From JAWPMV01 sp038527215 (GTDB taxonomy: Bacteria > Bacteroidota > Bacteroidia > J057): a stretch of DNA of 8,834 bases. Position 1 is the first letter of the stretch. The number at the start of each line of letters is the position of its first letter. The stretch is taken from contig JBCBGC010000197.1 of assembly GCA_038527215.1 (NCBI GenBank), positions 1 to 8,834 of the forward strand, given 5' to 3'. Below the pieces are notes generated by a model. It was not told where the DNA came from. It saw nothing but the letters and a program-made list of their open reading frames with translations, and did not search any database. The translations under genes were made by a program, and so were the position numbers. Positions 1-6,065 of this stretch are shown one piece after another.

Positions 1-1179
1 AACGGATTCATACCAGCTAACATTCACCATTGGATTATTCCCTACCCAGCCCCAAGGGGGACTTTGTGTCATTTCAATGTCATTCGCCGAAACAAATAAA
101 AAATATTGCCAAACAGTTGTTTCCGTACGAGCCAATTTAAAACCCTCGACGTATTCTATTGAACCATCAGAGCTTTCACAATCTCCTAAATCCAAAGTAA
201 TTGATCCATGACAAAACTTCCCGCCTAAAATTTCAACCATTGTTGGATAGTACCTACCCTGGATCATTTTGATCCAAATACTATCGAGCTCCCAGAGTTC
301 TTCTTGTATTTTTTGGGAATTATTTCTTGCTCCTCGGTAGGACTGCTCAGAATAAACTTCCTTTTGTTTTGGGTATAGGCTTAGGGCAGTATCAAGTAAA
401 CCTATCGCCATGTTATTATTCCCTATTTCATTAAAGAAATAAGCCATTTCCATAAATCGGCGACTGAGTTTTTTGTGCGACCCAACTAGTACCTTACTTT
501 CTCGCAATACCTCAAGCGCTGCCTGGAAGTTTAGATTTAATACCTCTTTATCAGAAATCTCAATAAATAGTTCAATCATTTTAAGATGAGCCAACTTTAA
601 ACTATCTAGGGCTTTTCTGGTTTCGCCTTCCCTTTTCTTTATTTGAATAGCATTATTGTTAGCTTTAATTGCATTTCTCTTTGCTAACTCCAAATTAATT
701 TCTGCGTCAAAGGCTTTTTGTTCTGCCACACTTCGTAGTCTTTCCGTTTCTCTTTTTTGTACCTTAATAAGTCTTTCTTTCCGTTGGGCTTCTCTGAGAT
801 TTTTTTGAGCTTCATTCTCATTTTTCAACGCTAACTGTGTCTTGGAGATGGCATCATTACGCTGGATGATCGAATAAATAGCCATGCTGGAAATGGTCAA
901 AAATACGCCAGCAACTAGGGCAACCAGGATGCGACGTCGGCGAGTGGTAGCCGCTTTACTCCTACGGATAAACTGCTGCTGTTCAGAACTAATGTCCACC
1001 TGATCTAAATAGGGCTTGATATAATCAAACTCCTCCCGAGTTAACAGCCCATCCCGACTGAGATAAAAGGCGTACCGATCCTCAATGAATTTCTCGACTT
1101 TTCGCAAGTTTTTTTCTTCAAGTGAAACTTTGTCATAGATTTTTGCCGCTAGCGAATCATGCGCGAGTTCGATTTTCAT
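1..1179 (-). CDS. STAND-tail-like / TM / coiled-coil / FGE-sulfatase (SUMF1-like) domain protein, C-terminus cut off by window edge
   Basis: The frame is open for 393 codons from the ATG at 1179 to base 1, so the gene is 3'-truncated by the window. In order: residues 1-75 form a small module beginning KIELAHDSLAAKIYDK, resembling the E-(L/I)-x-H-(D/E)-x-L motif region that follows the NTPase in nSTAND-type proteins, but with no P-loop here. A basic stretch RRRR near 80 precedes a hydrophobic helix at about 84-105 (single transmembrane segment). A charged, heptad-like coiled coil occupies about 108-200 and a TPR-like helical region about 205-275. From about 312 the start of an FGE-sulfatase domain is visible: VEILGGKFCHGS, then LARTETTVWQYFLFV, then NPMVNVSWYES, matching the family pattern G-x-F-x-M-G / E-V-T / P-V-x-x-V-S-W-x-D. 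Family knowledge: such domains have a C-type-lectin-like fold and outside true sulfatase activators often act as binding modules. The catalytic cysteines would lie beyond the edge, so activity cannot be judged. No clear Shine-Dalgarno precedes the ATG. Confidence 0.85.
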   Translation of the reverse strand, partial: MKIELAHDSLAAKIYDKVSLEEKNLRKVEKFIEDRYAFYLSRDGLLTREEFDYIKPYLDQVDISSEQQQFIRRSKAATTRRRRILVALVAGVFLTISSMAIYSIIQRNDAISKTQLALKNENEAQKNLREAQRKERLIKVQKRETERLRSVAEQKAFDAEINLELAKRNAIKANNNAIQIKKREGETRKALDSLKLAHLKMIELFIEISDKEVLNLNFQAALEVLRESKVLVGSHKKLSRRFMEMAYFFNEIGNNNMAIGLLDTALSLYPKQKEVYSEQSYRGARNNSQKIQEELWELDSIWIKMIQGRYYPTMVEILGGKFCHGSITLDLGDCESSDGSIEYVEGFKLARTETTVWQYFLFVSANDIEMTQSPPWGWVGNNPMVNVSWYESV

Positions 1180-1260
1180 TTGTCGATCTATTTATAGTGA
1201 CTTTGTTGAGTTCTCATAGCTTACTGGTGATTCTGGGAAGGTGTTTCCGGTTAAATCAGG

Positions 1261-1599
1261 TTAGCTACCAATTCTGATTGAAACAACAAAAATAGCCCTC
1301 TGAGTTAAGGATATTTCTCTTCGGCGGGCATTATTTTCGTCAATGATAGAGGGAACGAATTCGAGATTTTTCTTCATCAAATCTATTCGCTTTACTGAGA
1401 AGACGGAGTAGCCGTCAGTATAATACAGATACTTTATTGGTCTGCCTTTCATTACCCCACTGTCTACCCCGACTAGAAAGCCCATTTGATACTTAAATTT
1501 AGGGTCCTGATAGCGGGAATTGGAAATAACGATATCCTTGATCGCAATGAAATTGTATGTAACAGTGCAGAAACATTTTTCAATAGTGTACACATGCAA
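1261..1599 (-). CDS. doubtful small hypothetical protein
   Basis: This is a 112-residue frame starting with TTG at 1599 (or GTG at 1593) and closed by an in-frame stop just upstream at 1609-1611. The product is not recognised. It has no signal peptide or obvious membrane helix. The middle part (FKYQMGFLVGVDSGVMKGR, then a Tyr-rich YLYYTDGYSVFSV) has plausible soluble protein composition. It lies 81 bases upstream of, and on the same strand as, the FGE-domain gene, so the two could be co-transcribed. Against it: no ATG, no ribosome binding site, AT-rich surroundings, and an overlapping plus-strand frame. A neighbouring minus-strand frame stays open from about 1684 down past the TTG, so this could be the tail of a frameshifted, decayed gene. 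Confidence 0.3.
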   Translation of the reverse strand: MHVYTIEKCFCTVTYNFIAIKDIVISNSRYQDPKFKYQMGFLVGVDSGVMKGRPIKYLYYTDGYSVFSVKRIDLMKKNLEFVPSIIDENNARRREISLTQRAIFVVSIRIGS

Positions 1600-1679
1600 A
1601 ACCCACCTTTATCACAAATTTCAATGATCTCAATATTTGTAGTCCTCTTCAATAAAACCCGAACCAGGACATTCTGAGA

Positions 1680-2103
1680 GGAACCATGGTGGTATTAATC
1701 CTCCTTGTTCTTATTGAGAATATTATCATCCTTATCATTGTAAAATGAGAATAAACGACCAGCTTTCTTGACAAAATTTCGGAATTTCAAGTACTAAAAT
1801 AATATTACCAGATGATTTGCAAGAAATATCAACATCTTTCAATAAGATATGGAAAAGTTTTAATATATTAGATTTTTCCTAGTTTTTTCCTAGGACTTTA
1901 TAACATTTAAAACCCAGGTGAAATTAAAAACAACCCTATTTCAACAAATTAGGTGAGTTGTCCCTTCTAGATTCACTTTAAAATCCAGTTCCCAAACAAT
2001 TGCTTGAAAACTGGATCTGGGTTACGTGGAAGGCTATTAAAAATTAAAATTAGGGTACGGAATTATTTAATATGGTTGGTCTTTTAGAGCTTACAAAGGC
2101 TAA
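1680..2103. other. AT-rich intergenic region without a supported gene
   Basis: No open frame of convincing length or composition is present on either strand. The stretch contains a 10-bp direct repeat TTTTTCCTAG (1873-1882 and 1884-1893), CCTAGG at 1889-1894, and the nested inverted repeats described separately at 1911-2023. On the minus strand an AAGGAGG lies upstream of an ATG at about 1687, but that frame closes after 12 codons. No Bacteroidota -7 element (TAnnTTTG) was found on either strand here. Confidence 0.6.
1911..2023. ncRNA. candidate structured RNA / nested inverted repeats (three-way-junction layout)
   Basis: Complementary segments nest in a consistent order. AACCCAG (1911-1917) pairs with CTGGGTT (2017-2023). 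GTGAA (1918-1922) pairs with TTCAC (1972-1976). Inside it CAAC+CCTA (1931-1938) pairs with TAGG (1950-1953) and GTTG (1957-1960) around a 3-base bulge. ATCCAGTT (1983-1990) pairs with AACTGGAT (2009-2016). The outer stem abuts the second on the left and the fourth on the right, as in a compact three-way junction. The strand is unknown and no known RNA family was recognised. In AT-rich DNA stems of 5-8 bp do arise by chance, so this is only a candidate. Confidence 0.25.
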
Positions 2104-2240
2104 ATGAATAATCTGGCACTTGAACCTATGCAGGGGCAATTTGTACGAGTTGGTAACGGTTCAAGCGGGGCCGGTAAACTTCAATCAGGTTTTCAAAAGG
2201 GACGCTTCCCAGGCCAATCCCTGCAGGACCCACCGGCATT

Positions 2241-2276
2241 TAAACCCTGGCGGTTCGCTGAGGGCCAGCGGGTTTA
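2241..2276 (-). terminator. candidate terminator hairpin downstream of the thioredoxin-fold gene
   Basis: TAAACCC (2241-2247) pairs with GGGTTTA (2270-2276), and TGGC (2248-2251) with GCCA (2264-2267), leaving a 2-base bulge (2268-2269) and a 12-base loop. It lies about 50 bases beyond the stop codon of the minus-strand operon, where a terminator is expected. It lacks a U-tract, so it may be only a processing or stabilising hairpin. Confidence 0.4.
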
Positions 2277-2324
2277 TAATGTTAGAGGAAGGGGAGGTTG
2301 ACAGGAAAAATAGCTTCTCCTCAT

Positions 2325-2801
2325 TCACCGTTGCAAGGCTTTTACCAGCCGCTTGCTGTCCAAATACTCAAAATACCGACCCGTGATCTTGAATTCTTCG
2401 TCCAATATGACCAGGGTAGGGGCGCTAAACTGTCCTTCCCGGCGGGCCAGTAGTTGGGCGATTTGGTGTAAGGGATTACGAGAGGTGCCCAGCTGATCAT
2501 TGATATATTCCCGTCCTCCAAAAGCGATGACGGCCTCGCTTTCCGCATCGAAGCGAACCGCGTAGTATTCTTTATTCAAAAGCTCGATCACTGAGGACTT
2601 GGTAAAGACCACCTTGTCCATTTTGCGGCAGTAGACGCACCAGTCGGTGTAAAAGTCGATAAAGACTTTTTTGGGCTGGACGGCCAGGGAATCCTCCAGT
2701 TGTTCAAAGCTAAGCCAGTGTACGCTTTCCCTATCCTGGGCACTCGCTGGTGTGTGCCAGAACAGCAAAAGGATACCGAGCAGAAGAATTGATTTGCGCA
2801 T
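2325..2801 (-). CDS. secreted thioredoxin-fold protein (CVYC active site)
   Basis: A 158-residue protein with a cleavable signal peptide at about 1-21 (hydrophobic ILLLGILLLFW, cleavage after SA-Q), so periplasmic. The thioredoxin fold is shown by the strand KVFIDFYTDW leading into the active site C55-V-Y-C58 with following K60, helix, then strand YYAVRFDAES, and the cis-proline loop SAPT (P128) before strand LVILD. WCxxC preceded by (D/T)DW is typical of thioredoxin_7 / DsbD-C-like proteins. An insertion at about 88-120 lies between the helix and the cis-Pro strand. The likely role is disulfide reduction or exchange in the periplasm; the electron donor (DsbD/CcdA-type) is not in the window. 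Its ATG (2801-2799) overlaps the stop of the upstream receptor gene (2803-2801) by one base (TAATG), implying translational coupling and a function tied to that receptor. Confidence 0.88.
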   Translation of the reverse strand: MRKSILLLGILLLFWHTPASAQDRESVHWLSFEQLEDSLAVQPKKVFIDFYTDWCVYCRKMDKVVFTKSSVIELLNKEYYAVRFDAESEAVIAFGGREYINDQLGTSRNPLHQIAQLLARREGQFSAPTLVILDEEFKITGRYFEYLDSKRLVKALQR

Positions 2802-5167
2802 TAATTTAGGTTTCCAATTTTGATCGAAATAAAGAATGATCGTGGGGCCGCTGGTCCATAGATAAAGTCAGAGTCGCGTTCTGGCCCCGCATCAAACTCC
2901 GGCTGGTAGCTGTTGAAGAGGTTGCGAGCCCCTCCGCTCACTTCCAGGTTGAAATCATCGGACACCCTGAGGCGGTAGCTTAACTTGAGGTTGACATCAA
3001 AAAACGGATTCGCCTCCAGTAAATCCGGTGAGCCATCTGCGCCTACTACCCGCGGCACGATCATCGAACCTGTGTATGTTCCTGTTAGATCTATTTTGAA
3101 AGCATCCGTTACATTATAGAAGGTTGTGAAGTAGCCATAAACATTGGGCGTCCTGACAAATTCATCTACAGTAATGGCCACCCCGTCGTTATCCTCCGGA
3201 GCAAAAATCTCCTGGGCTTCGTCATAACTGGTTTGCTGAGCCGTGCCGCCCAACTGAAAGGCAAACTTGCCGGAGGGGGAATATCCCGCTTCGAAATTTG
3301 CCCCTGCGACCGTAGCGCCCGCTCCGTTTACTACCTCTTCTAAAATAATGTCCCCGATATCTCCCCGACTTACCTGGGTAAAGGGGTTTTGCAAGCGGGT
3401 GTAGAAGCCCTCTACCAAAAGGCTGATTTGGTCCAGACCGATATTGTTAGTGTAATTCAAAGAACCCGTAAAGGCGTCGGAGGTCTCTTTGTCCAAGCCA
3501 TCCGAAAGCAGCACAAATACCTGATCGCCTCCTGCTGAGGAAATATGCAGGTCTTCATTAAAGGCTTGTGGCGCTCGGAAGCCCCGGGCATAGCCCCCTC
3601 TAAACCGGAGATTTTCGTTGATTTTGTACAATAAAGTCGCCCGAGGACTGAATACGCCTACGTTGACATCCGCGGTTCTTTCCTCATTGGCCACGGCATA
3701 AAATCCGTTTATGTCGGATACATCGTATCGCCCTCCCAGCAAGGCCGTGAATTTTTCAAAAGGTTTCCACTCATATTGGGCAAAAATTCCGGTGGCATTC
3801 ACTTGCTGATCTACCAGACGATTATAACCCGCGATTTCGTCCTGAGTTCGATAGGCCTGGTTCTCAACGCCCACGGTCAGCACATCATTGTTGGGGAAAT
3901 AATGGTTGTACTGGGCTCCGGCGACGATGGCCAGGTCCGTGGTCAACCCATAGGCATTAATGGCCAGGGCGCTATCCGCGGCAGTCCGCCCACCGCCTAG
4001 TCCTCCGTAGTAGCTATCACGGCGGGTGTTCTGGGTAGAAGCGTAGACTTGGAATCTGTTGCGGTTATTTTTGCTGGTTAGCTCATAGGTCAGTCCCCCG
4101 AAAAAGGTATTGTGGTCGAGTTCTTCGGTTATATCTGTAAAGTGTGGGGCTAGCTCCAGGCGGTCTCCCCCTCGGCGAAATTCTTCCAAGGCGCTCACAT
4201 CCAGGGTGATTTTACTGCGATCTCCCGGTTTGAAGAATGCTTTGGCTCCCAGCACGGTATTCTCAAGGGCTACCAATTCGGTAAAGCCATCTCCATTGGC
4301 ATCATAGCTATCGCGTTGGCGACTCATACCGTAGAGGGTAATGCCGCTGGTCAGGGTTTCATTTACGATGGAGCCATTGAGGTTGAAGGTCCGATCCAGG
4401 GCTTCGCGGCCAACTTGGGCAAGGTTGGTCCGGAATTCCCAGTTATTGACCACCGGATCCTTGGTGATAATATTAATGGTGCCGGCAATGGCGTTTGAGC
4501 CGTAAAGGGCAGATCCCCCGCTACGGACCACTTCGACCCGGTCCACGATGTTGGTGGGTATTTGGTCCAGGCCATAGACACTGTTGAGGGTGCTAAACAC
4601 CGCGCGGCTATTGATCAGGATTTGGGAATAGGCACCTTCCAGGCCATTCAGCCTTACCTGGGTAAATCCGCAATTTTGGCAGTTCGTTTCCACCCGAACC
4701 CCGGGCTGGAAATTCAATCCATCCGAAATGGCGATGGATTGGGTGGCATTCAAAATTCGGTCGTCCACCACATTTACCACCACAGGATTGTTTACCCGAT
4801 CTTGCTCATAGCGGGTGCCACTGATCACCACCGATTCCAGGTTTAAGGCATCTTCACGCAGAGAATAGGCTTTCTCCAGGGCCTGACTTCCTTTCAATGC
4901 GATCTCCTCCGAAAGGGAAAGATAGCCTAGAAAACTGACAGTGATCGTATAGGTGCCAGCAGGGATGTTTTCTATGGAAAAAGTCCCATCTTCCTCAGCC
5001 GTGGCGCCAAATGGGGTCCCTTCAAGCACAATCTTTGCGGTATGTAGCGGCTCTCCGGATTCTTTACTTACGGTCCCTGATAGCCTGGCCTGCTGACCGT
5101 AGCCGGTTAAGGTGAAGACGAAGAGGAGCATAAATAGGGATATCGCTTTATGACTGGGTTTTTCCAT
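2801..5167 (-). CDS. TonB-dependent outer-membrane receptor with CarboxypepD_reg-like N-terminus and plug CxxC
   Basis: Taking ATG at 5167 gives 788 residues; a TTG two codons upstream would also be in frame, but ATG is preferred. Signal peptide about 1-24. Residues 27-103 are a carboxypeptidase-regulatory-like beta domain (GTVSKESGEPLHTAKIVLEG, DGTFSIENIPAGTYTITVSFLGY). A possible TonB box lies around 112-117 (SVVISG). The plug at about 125-237 carries C163-Q-N-C166, then QVRLNGLEGAYSQILINSR and the conserved VEVVRSGGSALYGSNAIAGTINIITKD. The remainder is a 22-strand-type barrel. In it are a DxNxDG loop (D289, N291, D293), a segment with H342 and H352 (RRGGDRLELAPHFTDITEE), and a FRAP motif at 530-533, a motif noted in haem receptors but not specific to them. 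Ligand unknown; the CxxC plus histidines make metal, metal-chelate or haem plausible. It is the first gene of an operon with the thioredoxin-fold gene. Confidence 0.92.
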   Translation of the reverse strand: MEKPSHKAISLFMLLFVFTLTGYGQQARLSGTVSKESGEPLHTAKIVLEGTPFGATAEEDGTFSIENIPAGTYTITVSFLGYLSLSEEIALKGSQALEKAYSLREDALNLESVVISGTRYEQDRVNNPVVVNVVDDRILNATQSIAISDGLNFQPGVRVETNCQNCGFTQVRLNGLEGAYSQILINSRAVFSTLNSVYGLDQIPTNIVDRVEVVRSGGSALYGSNAIAGTINIITKDPVVNNWEFRTNLAQVGREALDRTFNLNGSIVNETLTSGITLYGMSRQRDSYDANGDGFTELVALENTVLGAKAFFKPGDRSKITLDVSALEEFRRGGDRLELAPHFTDITEELDHNTFFGGLTYELTSKNNRNRFQVYASTQNTRRDSYYGGLGGGRTAADSALAINAYGLTTDLAIVAGAQYNHYFPNNDVLTVGVENQAYRTQDEIAGYNRLVDQQVNATGIFAQYEWKPFEKFTALLGGRYDVSDINGFYAVANEERTADVNVGVFSPRATLLYKINENLRFRGGYARGFRAPQAFNEDLHISSAGGDQVFVLLSDGLDKETSDAFTGSLNYTNNIGLDQISLLVEGFYTRLQNPFTQVSRGDIGDIILEEVVNGAGATVAGANFEAGYSPSGKFAFQLGGTAQQTSYDEAQEIFAPEDNDGVAITVDEFVRTPNVYGYFTTFYNVTDAFKIDLTGTYTGSMIVPRVVGADGSPDLLEANPFFDVNLKLSYRLRVSDDFNLEVSGGARNLFNSYQPEFDAGPERDSDFIYGPAAPRSFFISIKIGNLN

Positions 5168-5263
5168 GGGCAACTACATATTAAGCTGAGGTTCTGGCTA
5201 AAAAAGGGAGGGAGGGGTGACCTTGTTTGAGGTTTGTGAAAATCGGATCACGCATCATGTAGA

Positions 5264-5278
5264 TGCAACATTGTTGCA
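5264..5278. promoter_or_regulatory. 7-1-7 palindromic operator candidate over the transcription start
   Basis: TGCAACA (5264-5270), one base, TGTTGCA (5272-5278) is a perfect 15-bp palindrome. It overlaps the last two bases of the -7 element and covers the predicted transcription start, the position expected of a repressor site. The 7-1-7 architecture is the one known for Fur-family regulators (Fur, Zur, PerR), although this sequence is not the classic AT-rich Fur box. The octamer AGATGCAA occurs at 5261-5268 and again at 5299-5306 over the -33 element, so a second half-site may exist. The regulator gene is not in the window. Confidence 0.5.
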
Positions 5279-5306
5279 AAACTAGATAAATACTTCAGAG
5301 ATGCAA
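5277..5306 (-). promoter_or_regulatory. Bacteroidota-type promoter of the receptor operon
   Basis: Read on the minus strand, TTG (5306-5304) is followed by a 19-base spacer (5303-5285) and TAGTTTTG (5284-5277). This matches the known Bacteroidota consensus TTTG-N19-TAnnTTTG, with one mismatch in the -33 element (CTTG). The start of transcription should lie near 5270-5272, giving a leader of about 104 bases before the ATG at 5167. Confidence 0.65.
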
Positions 5307-5380
5307 GCTAGGCCTTGCCCTCCAAGACACCCCCATGGCTTTCCTCCCCCAGTCTGACACGATTAGCAAGAGTTGATAAC

Positions 5381-5410
5381 AGGGCTGAGGGAACTTGATA
5401 CCTCAGTCCT
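5381..5410 (+). other. stem-loop upstream of the 2TM gene
   Basis: AGGGCTGAGG (5381-5390) pairs with CCTCAGTCCT (5401-5410) around a 10-base loop. All ten positions pair in plus-strand RNA, with one G-U (5384/5407). In minus-strand RNA that position is a C-A mismatch, so the plus strand is favoured. No U-tract follows. It may be part of a long leader for the gene at 5574 or of a small RNA. Confidence 0.4.
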
Positions 5411-5514
5411 CCAAATGGGCTACCTGCTAACAAAGCCTCGATAAGGGCGGTTTTTACGGCTTGTTTCCAATTGTTCCAACCTTTCCTTCCCCTCACTGCT
5501 CTTTTGGATAGCTA

Positions 5515-5552
5515 CAGCCTTTATCAAGGCTGCCATTTCTCATCAGACAGCC
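5515..5552 (+). promoter_or_regulatory. leader hairpin with alternative pairing partner, upstream of the 2TM gene
   Basis: CAGCCTT (5515-5521) and AAGGCTG (5526-5532) form a perfect 7-bp stem with a 4-base loop. The GGCTG of the right arm could instead pair with a second CAGCC at 5548-5552, about 20 bases before the ATG. The two foldings exclude each other, an arrangement that could control access to the start region. No ligand-binding fold or leader peptide is recognised. Confidence 0.3.
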
Positions 5553-5573
5553 CTCACCATTTTCAACCGCGTT

Positions 5574-5942
5574 ATGGAAAAAGAGTTAAGAAAACTAGCT
5601 GAAGAAAAAGTAGAAGCGAAGCACGGATTCTACATCATTTCCACCGTCTTTGCTGCCATTTCTGTCATCCTGTATGTAGTCAGCCTGAATGTGGGAGGAG
5701 GTGCCGCTTTTTGGATTAAATTTCCCATCATGATCCTGGCCCTCATCTTAGGGGTGGTCTATGTCTCCCTGTTTGGATGGTCGGTTAATCGTCCCTTTGA
5801 CGGTTCCTGGAAGGAGGAAGAAATCCAGCGGGAAATGGCTCGAATTTCTTTAGAGCAGCAAAGCCGGAATGCACCCCGCCGGGAAGCGGAGAAGGAGTGG
5901 GAAGAAGTGGATGCTTTTCATTATCAGGAGTGGGCTAGTTAG
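5574..5942 (+). CDS. small two-helix (2TM-domain-like) membrane protein
   Basis: A 122-residue protein. A short charged N-terminus (EKELRKLAEEKVEAKHGFY) leads into two hydrophobic helices at about 19-40 and 48-69, followed by a charged, Glu-rich amphipathic C-terminal tail (about 79-118), likely cytosolic. The layout, with E-x-K-x-x-x-K-H/G-F-Y directly before helix one, is that of the 2TM domain common in Bacteroidota; there it is found alone or next to LytTR regulators or histidine kinases, and its function is unknown. The usual histidine at the end of the second helix is not evident, so the match is imperfect. No Shine-Dalgarno is present, as usual in the phylum. It is divergent from the receptor operon and convergent with the gene at 6066. 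Confidence 0.8.
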   Translation: MEKELRKLAEEKVEAKHGFYIISTVFAAISVILYVVSLNVGGGAAFWIKFPIMILALILGVVYVSLFGWSVNRPFDGSWKEEEIQREMARISLEQQSRNAPRREAEKEWEEVDAFHYQEWAS

Positions 5943-5955
5943 GCTCATGGTTGAC

Positions 5956-5971
5956 CTCCCCTTTTGGGGGC
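5956..5971 (+). terminator. small hairpin just after the 2TM gene
   Basis: CCCC (5958-5961) TTTT GGGG (5966-5969), extended by a U-G pair (5957/5970), forms a short G/C stem 13 bases after the stop codon. It is short and has no U-tract, so a termination role is uncertain. The stronger hairpin at 6012-6039 follows. Confidence 0.3.
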
Positions 5972-6011
5972 AATCCTACCTATTCAGGTTCCAGAACTTG
6001 TAAATAACATC

Positions 6012-6039
6012 GGCCCCTACGCCATTTGGCGTAGGGGCC
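6012..6039. terminator. bidirectional terminator hairpin between convergent genes
   Basis: GGCCCCTACGCC (6012-6023), loop ATTT, GGCGTAGGGGCC (6028-6039) is a perfect 12-bp inverted repeat with a 4-base loop. It sits between the plus-strand 2TM gene (ends 5942) and the minus-strand gene ending at 6066, 26 bases from the latter. A symmetrical stem between convergent genes would serve both. There is no run of T on either flank. Confidence 0.75.
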
Positions 6040-6065
6040 TGATCTGCTTGGAAAGAAAATGCTTG

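Larger units (their letters stand above)
5311..5573. other. divergent intergenic region between receptor operon and 2TM gene
   Basis: This region holds no supported gene. A minus-strand frame (GTG at 5496 to a stop at 5308, 62 codons) has no recognisable features, and its end abuts the receptor promoter. A shorter 37-codon ATG frame (from 5536 region, minus) is likewise unsupported. The region contains two stem-loops, listed separately. No TAnnTTTG element for the plus-strand gene was found. Confidence 0.55.

Noticed and set aside
1675..1710. Short minus-strand ORF with AAGGAGG upstream of ATG
   Set aside because: The frame ends after 12 codons and Bacteroidota rarely depend on Shine-Dalgarno sites, so the match is probably fortuitous.
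1911..2027. Integron attC site at the nested inverted repeats
   Set aside because: The right end reads GTTACGT, not the required GTTRRRY, no matching RYYYAAC is present on the left, and no integrase or cassette genes are nearby.
2104..2386. Two overlapping plus-strand frames downstream of the thioredoxin gene
   Set aside because: They overlap each other in different frames, one starts with TTG, one runs antisense into the thioredoxin gene, and neither product looks like a folded protein.
5171..5173. TTG as start of the receptor gene
   Set aside because: An ATG two codons downstream (5167) starts directly ahead of a normal signal peptide, so the TTG is unnecessary.
5308..5496. Minus-strand 62-codon frame upstream of the receptor operon
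   Set aside because: It starts with GTG, has no ribosome binding site or recognisable motif, and ends beside the -33 element of the receptor promoter.
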